Notes: generated by a model not told the origin, from the sequence alone. A stretch of DNA of 54,093 nucleotides from Pseudomonas sp. GM49 (GCF_000282355.1 NZ_AKJL01000295.1:1-54093); one strand, 5' to 3'. Shown: positions 1 through 7,271, numbered from the stretch's first letter. A program made the numbers and translations.

Positions 1-12
1 TGAGCTTGCAAG

Positions 13-264
13 GTGTCTAGAGAATCCGGGGCGATTCACTTGGTACGTCTGTCCATGCTCACAATGGCAGGCGTCTACACGGACCTTTCGCTGGTGCTGA
101 CGGCTATCTATTTGTTGCCAGCCTTGGTCATTGGGCTTTGGATAGGCGGTCACATCAACCTTAGAATGTCTCGCGACGCCTTCACCAGACTGATTAACCT
201 CATCATCTTGGTGAGTGGCATTACGCTTGTTTATCGAGCTTATTTGGGCAGTATTGAACTGTAA
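13..264 (+). pseudogene. C-terminal fragment of a TauE/SafE-type membrane permease
   Basis: The 83 residues contain two hydrophobic segments (about 25-45 and 60-78) separated by a short charged loop, GGHINLRMSRDAF. That pattern is like the last two helices of the TauE/SafE (DUF81) sulfite/organo-anion exporter family, whose members are usually about 250 residues. An in-frame TGA lies at 1-3, so the frame cannot simply continue upstream. Either the gene is cut or frameshifted just outside the window, or translation begins at the GTG at 13. I favour a broken gene. The family assignment is moderately secure because only the C-terminus is visible. It lies in the same low-GC accessory stretch as the next two genes. 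Confidence 0.45.
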
Positions 265-526
265 GTCTCACGGGGTGAAATCCCCGGCCAGGCACTCGGA
301 CTCTACACTCAGTTTTAGGCGTTTTAATCCTCACCAGTGGTTGTTTTCCGAAATACCTTGCAGGCCTTGATCTGTAAGGCTTTCAGAGGATTACCAGAAT
401 CTCCAAATCTAACTTCGGTCAACCTGGCCGGTGACCGATTTGAACCCGTATCTAACGGCCGGGCGAAAACCATTCGACATCGACCACAGCGGACATCTTC
501 AATCAACGCAAAACGGACTGTAGGAG
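265..526. other. Intergenic gap, nothing recognised
   Basis: Between the permease fragment and the HxlR gene I see only short overlapping ORFs with no recognisable protein. There is one small hairpin, CGGGG at 271-275 and CCCCG at 282-286, with no T-run after it. No promoter or RNA gene could be supported. Confidence 0.4.
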
Positions 527-850
527 TCAGGTAGTTGGGCGGCTCTTGATCCATAAGCCAAATTGCTTCATCACCTCAACGACAGGCTCCAGGCGCCGGC
601 CATCCTCTGTGAGTTCGTACTCCACCTTTACGGGCACTGTGGGATATACCGTGCGCTTAACAAGGCCGGCTTCTTCCAGGGCGCGCAGATCAAGCGTGAG
701 CATCCGTTGCGATATCGCGGGGATATCGCGCCGCAAAACATTGAAGCGCTTCGGGCCATCAAGCAAATACGAAACCAGTAGTAGGCGCCAACGACCGCCC
801 AACAAGCGCATCGCCTCTTCTACCGAGCAACCCGATATGTTGTCTTTCAT
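527..850 (-). CDS. HxlR-family winged-helix transcriptional regulator
   Basis: The 107-residue protein is the normal length for the HxlR (DUF24, MarR-like) family. These cytoplasmic winged-helix dimers often sense redox state or electrophiles and control an adjacent oxidoreductase or detoxification gene. Visible family features are the early cysteine (SGCSVEEAMRLLGGRW, about residues 6-21), the recognition-helix region FNVLRRDIPAISQRMLT and the wing VEYELTEDGRRL. It is divergent from the GST gene at 1004, across a 153-bp AT-rich gap that contains an inverted repeat. The likely target is therefore the GST gene, itself, or both. Its lower GC matches the rest of the left-edge segment and suggests transfer. 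Confidence 0.85.
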   Translation of the reverse strand: MKDNISGCSVEEAMRLLGGRWRLLLVSYLLDGPKRFNVLRRDIPAISQRMLTLDLRALEEAGLVKRTVYPTVPVKVEYELTEDGRRLEPVVEVMKQFGLWIKSRPTT

Positions 851-875
851 GGTGAGGAAATCTCAAAGTTAATTA

Positions 876-894
876 AGGTATATATTTTGTACCT
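876..894. promoter_or_regulatory. Inverted repeat in the HxlR/GST divergent promoter
   Basis: AGGTA (876-880) and TACCT (890-894) form a perfect 5-bp inverted repeat around an AT-rich core. It lies 26 bp upstream of the HxlR start codon, in the shared promoter region. Size and position suit an HxlR dimer. The assignment is inference. Confidence 0.4.
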
Positions 895-1003
895 ACACCA
901 CAAAATAGTGCCTTCTTCCCATTTTATACCACGACTTTAAAATGCGCGGAGCTGCTTCCTCCGACTGGAAGCGAACATCTCCGCCACTTTCTGGAGTTCA
1001 TAG

Positions 1004-1633
1004 ATGAAGCTGTATTACATGCCAGCCGCATGCTCCCTCTCGCCCCACATTGTGCTGAACGAGCTTGGTATTGATGTCACGCTAATCAAGGTGGACAACA
1101 AAAAGCAGCTCACTGAACTTGGTGACAGCTATCACGACGTGAACGAATTGGGTTACGTCCCCGTTTTGGAGCTGGACGATGGCACACTCCTGCGTGAGGG
1201 AGCGGTGATCGTGCAGTATCTGGCTGACCAGCATCCGGAGATAGGTTTGGCACCAGCCAACGGCACCATGGATCGTTACCGACTGCAGGAATGGTTGAGC
1301 TTCCTGACTTCCGAGATCCACAAGGGTTTCATTCCGTTGCTGTACGCTGGCCTAGCCGGTAAGTACGTGAATACCGTCAAACCCAAGCTTGAAAAGCGTT
1401 TCGCGTGGATCAACGAACAATTGGCCGATAGGCAGTTCCTGATGGGCGATACCTTTACTGTGGTGGATGCTTATCTTTTCGCATTGATTGGATGGGGCCG
1501 AGCTTCCTGGTTGAAGAGCTATTACCAGGCCGACATTCATTTCGACGGTTTGAAAAATCTCCAAGCCTGGTATGAGCGAATGTATGAGCGCCCCTCCGTT
1601 CAGAGGGCTCTCCGGGCGGAAAAACTGGAATGA
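1004..1633 (+). CDS. Glutathione S-transferase (bacterial beta-class-like)
   Basis: The 209-residue cytoplasmic protein has the two-domain GST layout. The N-terminal thioredoxin-like domain starts MKLYYMPAACSLSPH, with the Cys/Ser active-site region typical of beta-class GSTs, and includes the cis-proline and GSH-binding segment GYVPVLELDDGTLLREG (about 57-73). The helical C-terminal domain covers roughly residues 90-205. Such enzymes conjugate glutathione to electrophiles or reduce hydroperoxides. The gene faces away from an HxlR regulator, which suggests stress-responsive control. Its stop codon abuts the tRNA-Thr fragment at 1633, so it is the last gene of the putative integrated segment. 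The substrate cannot be predicted. Confidence 0.9.
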   Translation: MKLYYMPAACSLSPHIVLNELGIDVTLIKVDNKKQLTELGDSYHDVNELGYVPVLELDDGTLLREGAVIVQYLADQHPEIGLAPANGTMDRYRLQEWLSFLTSEIHKGFIPLLYAGLAGKYVNTVKPKLEKRFAWINEQLADRQFLMGDTFTVVDAYLFALIGWGRASWLKSYYQADIHFDGLKNLQAWYERMYERPSVQRALRAEKLE

Positions 1634-1669
1634 GTAGGTCCCGGGTTTGATTCCCTGATGCCGGCACCA
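1633..1669 (+). other. 3'-end fragment of tRNA-Thr(UGU), probable att site
   Basis: The segment reads AGTAGGTC, then a T-arm (CCGGG, loop TTTGATT, CCCTG), then acceptor TGCCGGC, discriminator A and CCA. This corresponds to the variable loop, T-arm and 3' acceptor of proteobacterial tRNA-Thr(UGU), whose 5' end would be GCCGGCA. No anticodon or D-arm precedes it, because the GST gene runs right up to it. It differs from a working tRNA: the T-loop has TTT where TTC is expected, and there is one extra base between the T-stem and acceptor. A typical terminator follows at once. I read it as the duplicated attachment site left by an element integrated in tRNA-Thr. Confidence 0.7.
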
Positions 1670-1678
1670 TACAAAACG

Positions 1679-1706
1679 AAGCCCCTGCAGCAATGCAGGG
1701 GCTTTG
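1679..1706 (+). terminator. Rho-independent terminator after the tRNA-Thr fragment
   Basis: The GCCCCTGCA/TGCAGGGGC stem has a 4-nt loop and is followed by TTTGTTGTTT. It probably belonged to the original tRNA gene and now serves the GST transcript. The complementary A-rich flank is short, so it mainly acts on the + strand. Confidence 0.75.
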
Positions 1707-1733
1707 TTGTTTCCGGGGTTTGAAAAATCGCTT

Positions 1734-2444
1734 TCAGTGACCCGCGCTCTGACCACCGTCCACGTGCAGGATTTCGCCAGTGACGAACTTGGCGCCGTCC
1801 AGATACACGACCGCTTGCGCAATATCATCGATCTCGCCCATGTGCCCGACCGGGTGCAGATTGCCCAGTGCGGCGTGGGTTTCTTCGCCGTGCATCGGGG
1901 TCTTGATGATGCCGGGGCTGACCGCGTTCACCCGAATTCCGCGCTTGGCGTATTCGATGGCCAGGGATTTGGTTGCCGCGTTGAGGCCGCCCTTGGTCAG
2001 TGAAGCCAACACCGATGGCACGCCGTCGATGGCGTGGTCCACCAGGCTGGTGGTGATGTTGACGACGTGGCCGCTGCCCTGCTTTTCCATTTCGGCGATG
2101 GCGAGTTGGGTGATGTAGAAGAAGCCATTGAGGTTCACCGACAACACATTGGCGTAGTCTTCTGCGGTGTACGCGGTGAACGGCTTGGCGATGAAGATCC
2201 CGGCGTTGTTGACCAGGGTGTCGATGCGACCGAAACGGGAAATCGCTTCACGGATGACGCGTTGGGCGGTTTCCGGTTCGCCGATGTCACCGGCCACGGT
2301 GTGAATGTCCGGATCGGTGGACGGCTTGATCGAGCGCGAAGTGGCGACGATCCGGTAACCGAGTTCACGAAAGGCTTTGACCATACCGTCGCCGAGACCT
2401 TGGGATGCGCCGGTGATAACGATGACTTTTTTCGAAATGCTCAT
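1734..2444 (-). CDS. SDR-family oxidoreductase lacking the catalytic tyrosine
   Basis: This 236-residue short-chain dehydrogenase/reductase has the Rossmann motif GASQGLG (residues 12-18), NNAG for the nucleotide fold and a C-terminal region ending in VDGGQSAGH. The start at 2444 is preferred over 2462 because AGAGG lies a few bases upstream. In SDRs the catalytic motif is YxxxK, but here the matching stretch is ASLTK (147-151), so Ala147 sits where Tyr should be. Ser133 and Lys151 are present. The enzyme may use another acid/base, act as a binding protein, or be catalytically weak. It is the last gene of the tautomerase-DsbA-SDR operon, 44 bp after the FrnE-like gene. Confidence 0.85.
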   Translation of the reverse strand: MSISKKVIVITGASQGLGDGMVKAFRELGYRIVATSRSIKPSTDPDIHTVAGDIGEPETAQRVIREAISRFGRIDTLVNNAGIFIAKPFTAYTAEDYANVLSVNLNGFFYITQLAIAEMEKQGSGHVVNITTSLVDHAIDGVPSVLASLTKGGLNAATKSLAIEYAKRGIRVNAVSPGIIKTPMHGEETHAALGNLHPVGHMGEIDDIAQAVVYLDGAKFVTGEILHVDGGQSAGH

Positions 2445-2488
2445 GATGAAGACCTCTGACAATAAAGAATGGGGTAGAAAATCTGTAA

Positions 2489-3145
2489 TCAGGCTTCGGC
2501 CGGGGCCTTGGCCATTTCTCTCAACATCTGTTCGTAGTACTCGACCGATTGCGAACCGGACACCAGGTGGCGACCGTTCAGCACCATGGCCGGAACCGAG
2601 TTGATGCCACGCTGCTGGTAGTACGCTTCAAGTTCCCGCACCTCATCGGCGAACGCACCGGACGCCAGCACCTCTTGTGCGGTTGCCCCGTCCAGCCCCG
2701 CTTCAGTCGCCAGACTCACGAGCGCCTGGTGATCACTCGGGTTCTGGCCTTCGCTGAAATAGCCCCGAAGCAGGACCTTCTTCAGTTCGACTTGCCGGCC
2801 TTCCTGCAACGCCCACAACAACAAACGGTGCGCATCAAAGGTGTTGTAGAAGTGCGTGCGCTTCTCCAGATCGAACTTGAAGCCGATGGCCTCGCCGCGA
2901 GCAATCTGCATGGCCTTGCCGGCGGCGACGTCTTCAGCAGTGCGCCCGTATTTGCGCATCAGGTGCTCGACCGCTGGCTCACCTTCGGCCGGCATGTTCG
3001 GGTTCAGCTCGAACGGCTTGTAGGTCAGCTCGACCGAGACTTCCCCGGCAACGTTCTCGATCGCCTGCTCCAGCGCCGTCGCCCCCAGCGCGCACCAGGG
3101 GCACACCACATCGGAGATGAAATCGATGGTGACGGAGGACGTCAT
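2489..3145 (-). CDS. DsbA-family oxidoreductase, FrnE-like
   Basis: This 218-residue protein has a thioredoxin-fold N-terminus with the active-site motif C15-P-W-C18 and the long helical insertion of the FrnE/2-hydroxychromene-2-carboxylate isomerase branch of DsbA-like proteins. The cis-proline segment INSVPAMVLNGRHLVSGSQ (about 180-198) completes the site. There is no signal peptide, so it is cytoplasmic, unlike classical DsbA. Related proteins act as disulfide isomerases in oxidative stress. Its start overlaps the tautomerase stop by 4 bp (ATGA), which implies translational coupling. The exact substrate is unknown. Confidence 0.88.
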   Translation of the reverse strand: MTSSVTIDFISDVVCPWCALGATALEQAIENVAGEVSVELTYKPFELNPNMPAEGEPAVEHLMRKYGRTAEDVAAGKAMQIARGEAIGFKFDLEKRTHFYNTFDAHRLLLWALQEGRQVELKKVLLRGYFSEGQNPSDHQALVSLATEAGLDGATAQEVLASGAFADEVRELEAYYQQRGINSVPAMVLNGRHLVSGSQSVEYYEQMLREMAKAPAEA

Positions 3146-3363
3146 GACTGCCCCTCCGCCTCGGCCAGTTGCTTGCGGTACTGAGTGGTGGTGATGCCGG
3201 CGTAACCCCAGTTATCGGTGTCGACTTCCTCGATCACGATGTGGGTCAGGTCAGGGCGCTTGTTGAGAACGCGCTCCAGGGTTTCAGTGATTTCGGCGAT
3301 CACCTGAGCTTTCTGCTCAGTGGTAACGCCATCGCGGGTGATGCGTACGCTTACGAAAGGCAT
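3142..3363 (-). CDS. 4-oxalocrotonate tautomerase-family enzyme
   Basis: This 73-residue protein begins Met-Pro. Removal of the initiator Met would expose Pro1, the catalytic base of the tautomerase superfamily. The ITRDGVTTEQKAQVIAEITE segment and the conserved IVIEEVDTDNWGYAG stretch match the small homo-oligomeric members (60-80 residues). These catalyse keto-enol tautomerisation of 2-oxo acids, but several have other activities. It is the first gene of a three-gene operon with the FrnE-like and SDR genes, pointing to a small redox or detoxification module. A long inverted repeat lies about 100 bp upstream. Confidence 0.88.
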   Translation of the reverse strand: MPFVSVRITRDGVTTEQKAQVIAEITETLERVLNKRPDLTHIVIEEVDTDNWGYAGITTTQYRKQLAEAEGQS

Positions 3364-3460
3364 GAGGGAAACTCCAGTGACCTTCCCGTCGGGATGATGG
3401 GAGAGGCGTTGGAGATGAATGTATGGGGTTGGCGGGAGGGGATAAAGGTGGGGGCGGGAA

Positions 3461-3491
3461 CTTCATTCGTTACGTTGTGTAATGAATGAAG
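3461..3491. promoter_or_regulatory. Long inverted repeat upstream of the tautomerase operon
   Basis: CTTCATTCGTTAC (3461-3473) and GTAATGAATGAAG (3479-3491) are complementary at 12 of 13 positions around the 5-nt spacer GTTGT. The symmetry and size suit a dimeric repressor such as a TetR-type protein. It lies 98-128 bp upstream of the tautomerase start, and no regulator gene is next to it. Confidence 0.5.
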
Positions 3492-3582
3492 GAGAAGGCA
3501 TGCAAAGTACTGGCGCCCATCGAGAGACCTGCCGACTTTCTCAATTTCGGCGATGTGTTGAGAAGGGAGTTTGCCTTCTTAG

Positions 3583-3867
3583 CTAAATCGCTTGAAGGTC
3601 ACGCAATGCCTCAGGATGCTGACTCGCCACACGCAACAGTGTCTGCGCCGCTCCCGTCGGTTGCCGACGCCCCTGTTCCCAATCCTGCAACGTTCGCAAA
3701 CTGACTCCAATCAACTTGGCGAATGCACTTTGAGATACACCGACTTTAGCCCGTGCTTCAGCTGCCGCAGACAACGGCACCTCTGTCACGCGAGCGGCTT
3801 TGCCTGCTTTCATTTGACGCACAGAGTCCAGCAAGTCCTGCTGGAATTGCTCCAGTTCATTGACCAT
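3583..3867 (-). CDS. XRE-family antitoxin (HigA/NadS-like)
   Basis: The 94-residue protein has a short N-terminal helix (FQQDLLDSVRQM) followed by a Cro/C1 helix-turn-helix at about 38-80, including VSQSAFAKLIGVSLRTLQDW and EQGRRQPTGAA. This layout is typical of antitoxins paired with RelE/HigB toxins. The antitoxin binds and blocks the toxin and represses the shared promoter. The gene starts 11 bp inside the toxin gene, so the two are co-translated in the toxin-first order characteristic of higBA. The exact family name (HigA, NadS or MqsA-like) is not certain. Confidence 0.85.
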   Translation of the reverse strand: MVNELEQFQQDLLDSVRQMKAGKAARVTEVPLSAAAEARAKVGVSQSAFAKLIGVSLRTLQDWEQGRRQPTGAAQTLLRVASQHPEALRDLQAI

Positions 3868-4174
3868 TGCTGATTTCCTCCTTCAGTTGCTTAAGGAAGG
3901 CTACGGGTAAATTGTCAAATTTCGCCTTGGTGTAGGCGATTAGCAACCAGATAGAGCCTTCAGAAAGCGTGTTGTAGTAAATGACACGAGTACCGCCTCG
4001 TTTGCCCATTCCGCTACGGGACCAACGAACCTTGCGTAGGCCACCGCTACCAGGAACCACATCGCCAGCCAACGGATTAGTCGCCAGCCAGGTAATGAAC
4101 TCATGACGTTCGCCATCGTCCCAGATGGACTCAGCATAACGCTTGAAAATTTCGGTTTCGATAATCGTGAACAT
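3857..4174 (-). CDS. RelE/ParE-superfamily toxin (HigB/NadT-like)
   Basis: The start is placed at the ATG at 4174, giving 105 residues beginning MFTIIETEIFKRYAESIW. Longer readings run through the operator palindrome and are rejected. The compact RelE fold is visible: N-terminal helices, LAGDVVPGSGGLRKVRWSRS, the strand RGGTRVIYYN and the C-terminal YTKAKFDNLPVAFLKQL. Members are ribosome-dependent mRNA interferases or related growth inhibitors. The gene is upstream of and overlaps its XRE antitoxin, and both are probably repressed from the palindrome at 4183-4201. Confidence 0.87.
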   Translation of the reverse strand: MFTIIETEIFKRYAESIWDDGERHEFITWLATNPLAGDVVPGSGGLRKVRWSRSGMGKRGGTRVIYYNTLSEGSIWLLIAYTKAKFDNLPVAFLKQLKEEISNGQ

Positions 4175-4182
4175 GGGCGAAC

Positions 4183-4201
4183 TATACGGCATTGCCGTAT
4201 A
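4183..4201. promoter_or_regulatory. Operator palindrome of the toxin-antitoxin promoter
   Basis: TATACGGC-ATT-GCCGTATA is a perfect inverted repeat (8-bp arms, 3-bp centre) starting 9 bp upstream of the toxin start codon. Its place and symmetry fit autoregulation by the XRE antitoxin. Confidence 0.75.
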
Positions 4202-4307
4202 CACGAGCAATCGGTTCGAAGTGCTAAGACATGCCGCCGCGGACGACACGTTCGAAAGACGTGTTACCGAAATCGAGTTTTGACGACATGAGCATATCAA
4301 CAATACA

Positions 4308-4340
4308 AAAAAGCCCCGAACCAGTCGGGGCCTTTCTTTT
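4308..4340 (-). terminator. Terminator between the porin gene and the TA module
   Basis: AAAAAGCCCCGA/TCGGGGCCTTTCTTTT has an A-run on one side and a T-run on the other, so it can act both ways. On the minus strand it ends the porin transcript 38 bp after the stop codon. Confidence 0.75.
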
Positions 4341-4378
4341 CTCAGCCTTGCATCAGGCCTCAATACCGCAACCCATCA

Positions 4379-5665
4379 TCAGAAAATATTGATCGGGTAA
4401 TCCACGAACACACGCACTTCGTTGCCGCTGACGTTGTACTCGCTCGACTTCTGCGACACGCGCAGGACCGAGCTGCGCAGTTTCACGCTGAGGTCTTTGG
4501 CCGGGCCGCTTTGGACGACGTATTTGATCTGGTTGAAGATCTCGCGCTCGGTGCCGCCTTCGCTGGTGGAGGTGGTGATGTTGTCACCGCGTACGTAGGC
4601 GAAGTTGTAGCTCAGGCCCGGTACACCGAAGGTGCTGAAATCCAGGCCGTAGCCCAGTTGCCAGCTGCGTTCGTCTTCGGCGTTGAAGTCAGACCAGTAG
4701 GAGTTCGCCAGGTAGATGGTGTTGCCACCGTCGCCGATGCGACCTTGATCTTTCTGGTAGCCGCCGTAGGCGTAGCCCAGGTTGCTGTCACCGGTGCTGC
4801 GCTGGTGCGCGAGGGTGAACGAGTGTGGGCCGGTGATAAAGGTGGCCGCCAGGCTCCAGATTTTGTTGTCATCGCCGGTGATAGCGTTTTCGCGAACGTA
4901 GGAATCTTCCAGCTTGGTGCGGTAGCCGTTGAAGTCCAGGGTCAGGGACTGATCCTTGTCGATCGGGAACACGTAGTTGGCGTTCACGTATTGTTTCTTC
5001 AGCACGTCTTCGACGTCGGAAGCGTACAGTGCGGCCTTGAATTGCTCGGTGAACTGGTAGCTACCGCCCAATACGTTGATCGACTTCAAGCCACCGCTGT
5101 CACGGCCTTCGGCGCTTTTACGCGATTCGGCAGTGAAGCGACCGGCGTCCAGTTGCAGGCCTTTGATCTCTTTGGAAGTGATCAGGGTGCCGGTGTAGCT
5201 TTCCGGCAGCAGGCGCGAGTTGTCGTAGTTCAGCACCGGCAGGGCCGGCATCTGGTCGCCGTAGGTCAGGGTGGTGCTGGACAGGCGGAACTTGATCGCT
5301 GCGCCGCCCTTGGACAGGTCGTCAGCCGGCTGGCCGCTGTCGCCCTTTTTGAAGAAATCGATACCTTGCGCGCCGCTACGGTCTTCACTGCGCTCCAGGT
5401 TCAGTGCGTACAGACCGAAAGCGTCCACACCCACACCCACGGTGCCTTGGGTGAAGCCGGACGAGAACGTGCCGATGGCTGCCTGGCCCTACTCGGATTT
5501 ATCCGGGTTGCCGTCTTTGAAGTCACGATTGATGTAGGCGTTGCGCAGCAGCACTTTGAGGCTGCTGTCTTCAACAAAACCCTTGGATTCGGCCTGGTCG
5601 TTCGCCATGGCCTGTGTAGCGCTCAACATCCCCAGTGCGATCAGGCTGATTCGCTTGTTCAACAT
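4379..5665 (-). pseudogene. OprD-family outer-membrane porin interrupted by an amber codon
   Basis: Read through, the frame from ATG 5665 encodes 428 residues: a signal peptide ending near AMA (residues 19-21), an 18-stranded OprD-type barrel pattern with alternating residues, and the family C-terminus NEVRVFVDYPINIF ending in Phe for BAM recognition. Codon 59 (bases 5491-5489) is TAG in KSE-stop-GQAAIGTF, where family members carry an aromatic residue, probably Trp (TGG to TAG). The downstream 353 codons remain open and well conserved, so the mutation looks recent. OprD-type channels take up amino acids or organic acids, and in P. aeruginosa OprD also admits carbapenems. A sequencing error remains possible. 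Confidence 0.85.
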
Positions 5666-5748
5666 TTTGTTTTTTCCTTGATACGGTTGATACGCGCTGT
5701 GTCGAACGGCCGAAACGGCGCTATTGCGCTCTTATTTCAAGGCGAAAA

Positions 5749-5796
5749 CAAAAAGGCCCGCCCACGATTTCTCGCGGCGGGCCTTTTATTGTTTTT
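5749..5796 (-). terminator. Strong bidirectional hairpin upstream of the porin gene
   Basis: The AAAAGGCCCGCC/GGCGGGCCTTTT stem is flanked by A- and T-rich runs. It lies about 130 bp after the end of the DsbA-like gene, which it probably terminates, and about 85 bp before the porin start. Confidence 0.65.
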
Positions 5797-5924
5797 GAGT
5801 CGTGGCGGTCGGCCACAGGCGTTGGGCCGAATCGTAGCTGCGCCCTCAACAATGTGTCAATTTCATGAATCTTCTAAAAACAGGTAAAAATCGTCTAAGA
5901 AACTGCTTTACGCGGCAGGAATAT

Positions 5925-6596
5925 TCAATCAATGCAGCTATCAAGACCACAAGCGGCTACGGAATTGGATGAGCCCTGATCGGGCAGCGACTGACCCAGC
6001 CACTGCGCAAATGCCTGGGGCTTGCCCAGCCACGGCCCGATATCGATCAAAGTGAATTGCTCATTGTGCTCAAGTGCCAGGGTCGGAAAACCCTGCCCGC
6101 CCACCTTGGCCAGGAGCGCCCGGCTGTTCCTGATATGGCCTTCGGTGTCGGCCGCCATGAAGGCTTTTTCGAAAGTTTGACGGTCCAGCCCCATGCCCAG
6201 GGCCAGTTCGAACAGTACCGATTCGTCGGCGATGCGGCGCCCCTCCACGTAGTGAGCACTTTGCAAACGCCCCAACAACTCCAGCCCGCGACCTGCCATT
6301 TGCTCGGCAGCCAGTACCGCAGCGATGGGTGGAGCCGAGTCGAACAAGGCGGTGTGATCTCGCAGTAATCCTTCGAAATAGGCTTCACCGAACGGCTGCC
6401 CGCTGTATTCGGCGATGCGCCGGTCATGAGGTAAGACGTAACTGCGCAGTTGTGGCGAAACCTGTTGCCGATTGGCACCCGTCATCATGCCGCCGCCGTG
6501 GGCAATCACCGGCAGCACAGCCTGGGCGGCTTGCACCAGCGGTTTGGCGCCGTAGCACCAACCGCACAACGGGTCGTAGATGTAATGCAGAATCAT
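5925..6596 (-). CDS. DsbA-family protein with CGWC motif
   Basis: From the ATG at 6596 the protein has 223 residues (a TTG two codons upstream is possible). It opens with the strand MILHYIYDP and the thioredoxin-like active site C11-G-W-C14. A helical insert follows, then the cis-Pro segment GGQGFPTLALE (about 165-175). No signal peptide is seen, so it should be cytoplasmic. The group resembles predicted protein-disulfide isomerase/DsbA-like proteins rather than periplasmic DsbA. The end GLDSCID carries an extra cysteine. Its partner is unknown; it stands alone between a REPIN and the porin gene. Confidence 0.82.
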   Translation of the reverse strand: MILHYIYDPLCGWCYGAKPLVQAAQAVLPVIAHGGGMMTGANRQQVSPQLRSYVLPHDRRIAEYSGQPFGEAYFEGLLRDHTALFDSAPPIAAVLAAEQMAGRGLELLGRLQSAHYVEGRRIADESVLFELALGMGLDRQTFEKAFMAADTEGHIRNSRALLAKVGGQGFPTLALEHNEQFTLIDIGPWLGKPQAFAQWLGQSLPDQGSSNSVAACGLDSCID

Positions 6597-6724
6597 GGGC
6601 AAGCTCCGACAGACATTCAGGAAAATTCGATGTCGGCAGATTAGTGCCTCAGCGCTCCCTGAAAAACGCCGGATTGGTTTTCAGTCTGTTGCTTGAATCG
6701 GTCGAATGGTTGCGTCACAAACCC

Positions 6725-6833
6725 CGTAGGAACGAGCTTGCTCCGGGCAGCGTTCCGACGATAGCGGTGGGGCAGTCGACATTTTTGTTGACTGGCCCAC
6801 CGCTATCGCGAGCGAGCTCGCTCCCACAGGGGA
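6725..6833. repeat. REPIN (paired inverted REP elements)
   Basis: The left REP reads GTAGGAACGAGCTTGCTCCG and the right REP ends CGAGCGAGCTCGCTCCCACA. The spacer is itself symmetrical (ATAGCGGTGGG and CCCACCGCTAT), so the whole unit can fold into one long hairpin. The left arm is the variant with GGGCAGCGTTCCGACGA inserted after the core. Confidence 0.85.
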
Positions 6834-6860
6834 TCCTGGTGACAGCATGAATCTGCGGGC

Positions 6861-6896
6861 AAAAAAAAGCGCTGCCATCCCGGCAGCGCTTTTTCT
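6861..6896 (-). terminator. Terminator after the small hypothetical gene
   Basis: AAAAGCGCTGCC/GGCAGCGCTTTTT with a short CCC-type loop lies 24 bp beyond the stop codon at 6920. It has A- and T-runs on both sides. Confidence 0.8.
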
Positions 6897-6919
6897 TGCT
6901 CAATCCGTTGTTTTTCTTC

Positions 6920-7132
6920 TTATCCTTCCATCACATCCCACAACGCATCCAGTTCCGCCTCGCTGAATAAACCAGCAGGGTAACGCTCGATCATCGTCCG
7001 GCGCGGATCAGTTTCGCTGATCTGACGCATTCCATTGGACTTGAACCAGTGCGCCAGGATCTGGAGCGATTCGCTGTTTACTGCCAGGGGATGCAACGCC
7101 TTTTCGCCCACAACATTCACTTCGGCGTTCAT
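6920..7132 (-). CDS. Small conserved-looking hypothetical protein
   Basis: The 70-residue protein from ATG 7132 begins MNAEVNVVGEKALHP. An alternative TTG start would give 84 residues, but the ATG has GAGAG-type Shine-Dalgarno spacing. It is soluble and mixed-charge, with an acidic C-terminus (SEAELDALWDVMEG). I do not recognise the family. It has its own terminator, and its codon use matches neighbouring core genes, so it is probably real. Confidence 0.6.
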   Translation of the reverse strand: MNAEVNVVGEKALHPLAVNSESLQILAHWFKSNGMRQISETDPRRTMIERYPAGLFSEAELDALWDVMEG

Positions 7133-7271
7133 TTCAGCGCTCTCTCCCGGTTTGTGAGCGGCTAACTTATCCAAGGTTTATGACAGAACATCGAAGTCCT
7201 CTCCCTCCCCGAGTTACAACAGCAGAGATACAAGAGCTGTGCCAAGGTGTCTGAAGTGAGGCCTGGCGGAT

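Noticed and set aside
271..286. CGGGGTGAAATCCCCG hairpin resembling a piece of an FMN riboswitch
   Set aside because: Only one stem matches; the rest of the riboswitch core and a riboflavin gene are absent.
3486..3704. Plus-strand frame starting after the inverted repeat, possibly a regulator start
   Set aside because: The first 40 codons have no recognised motif and the rest runs antisense to the antitoxin gene.
5489..5491. TAG in the porin as a recoded codon (pyrrolysine or programmed read-through)
   Set aside because: Pseudomonas has no known pyrrolysine system and no read-through context is visible; a TGG to TAG mutation is simpler.
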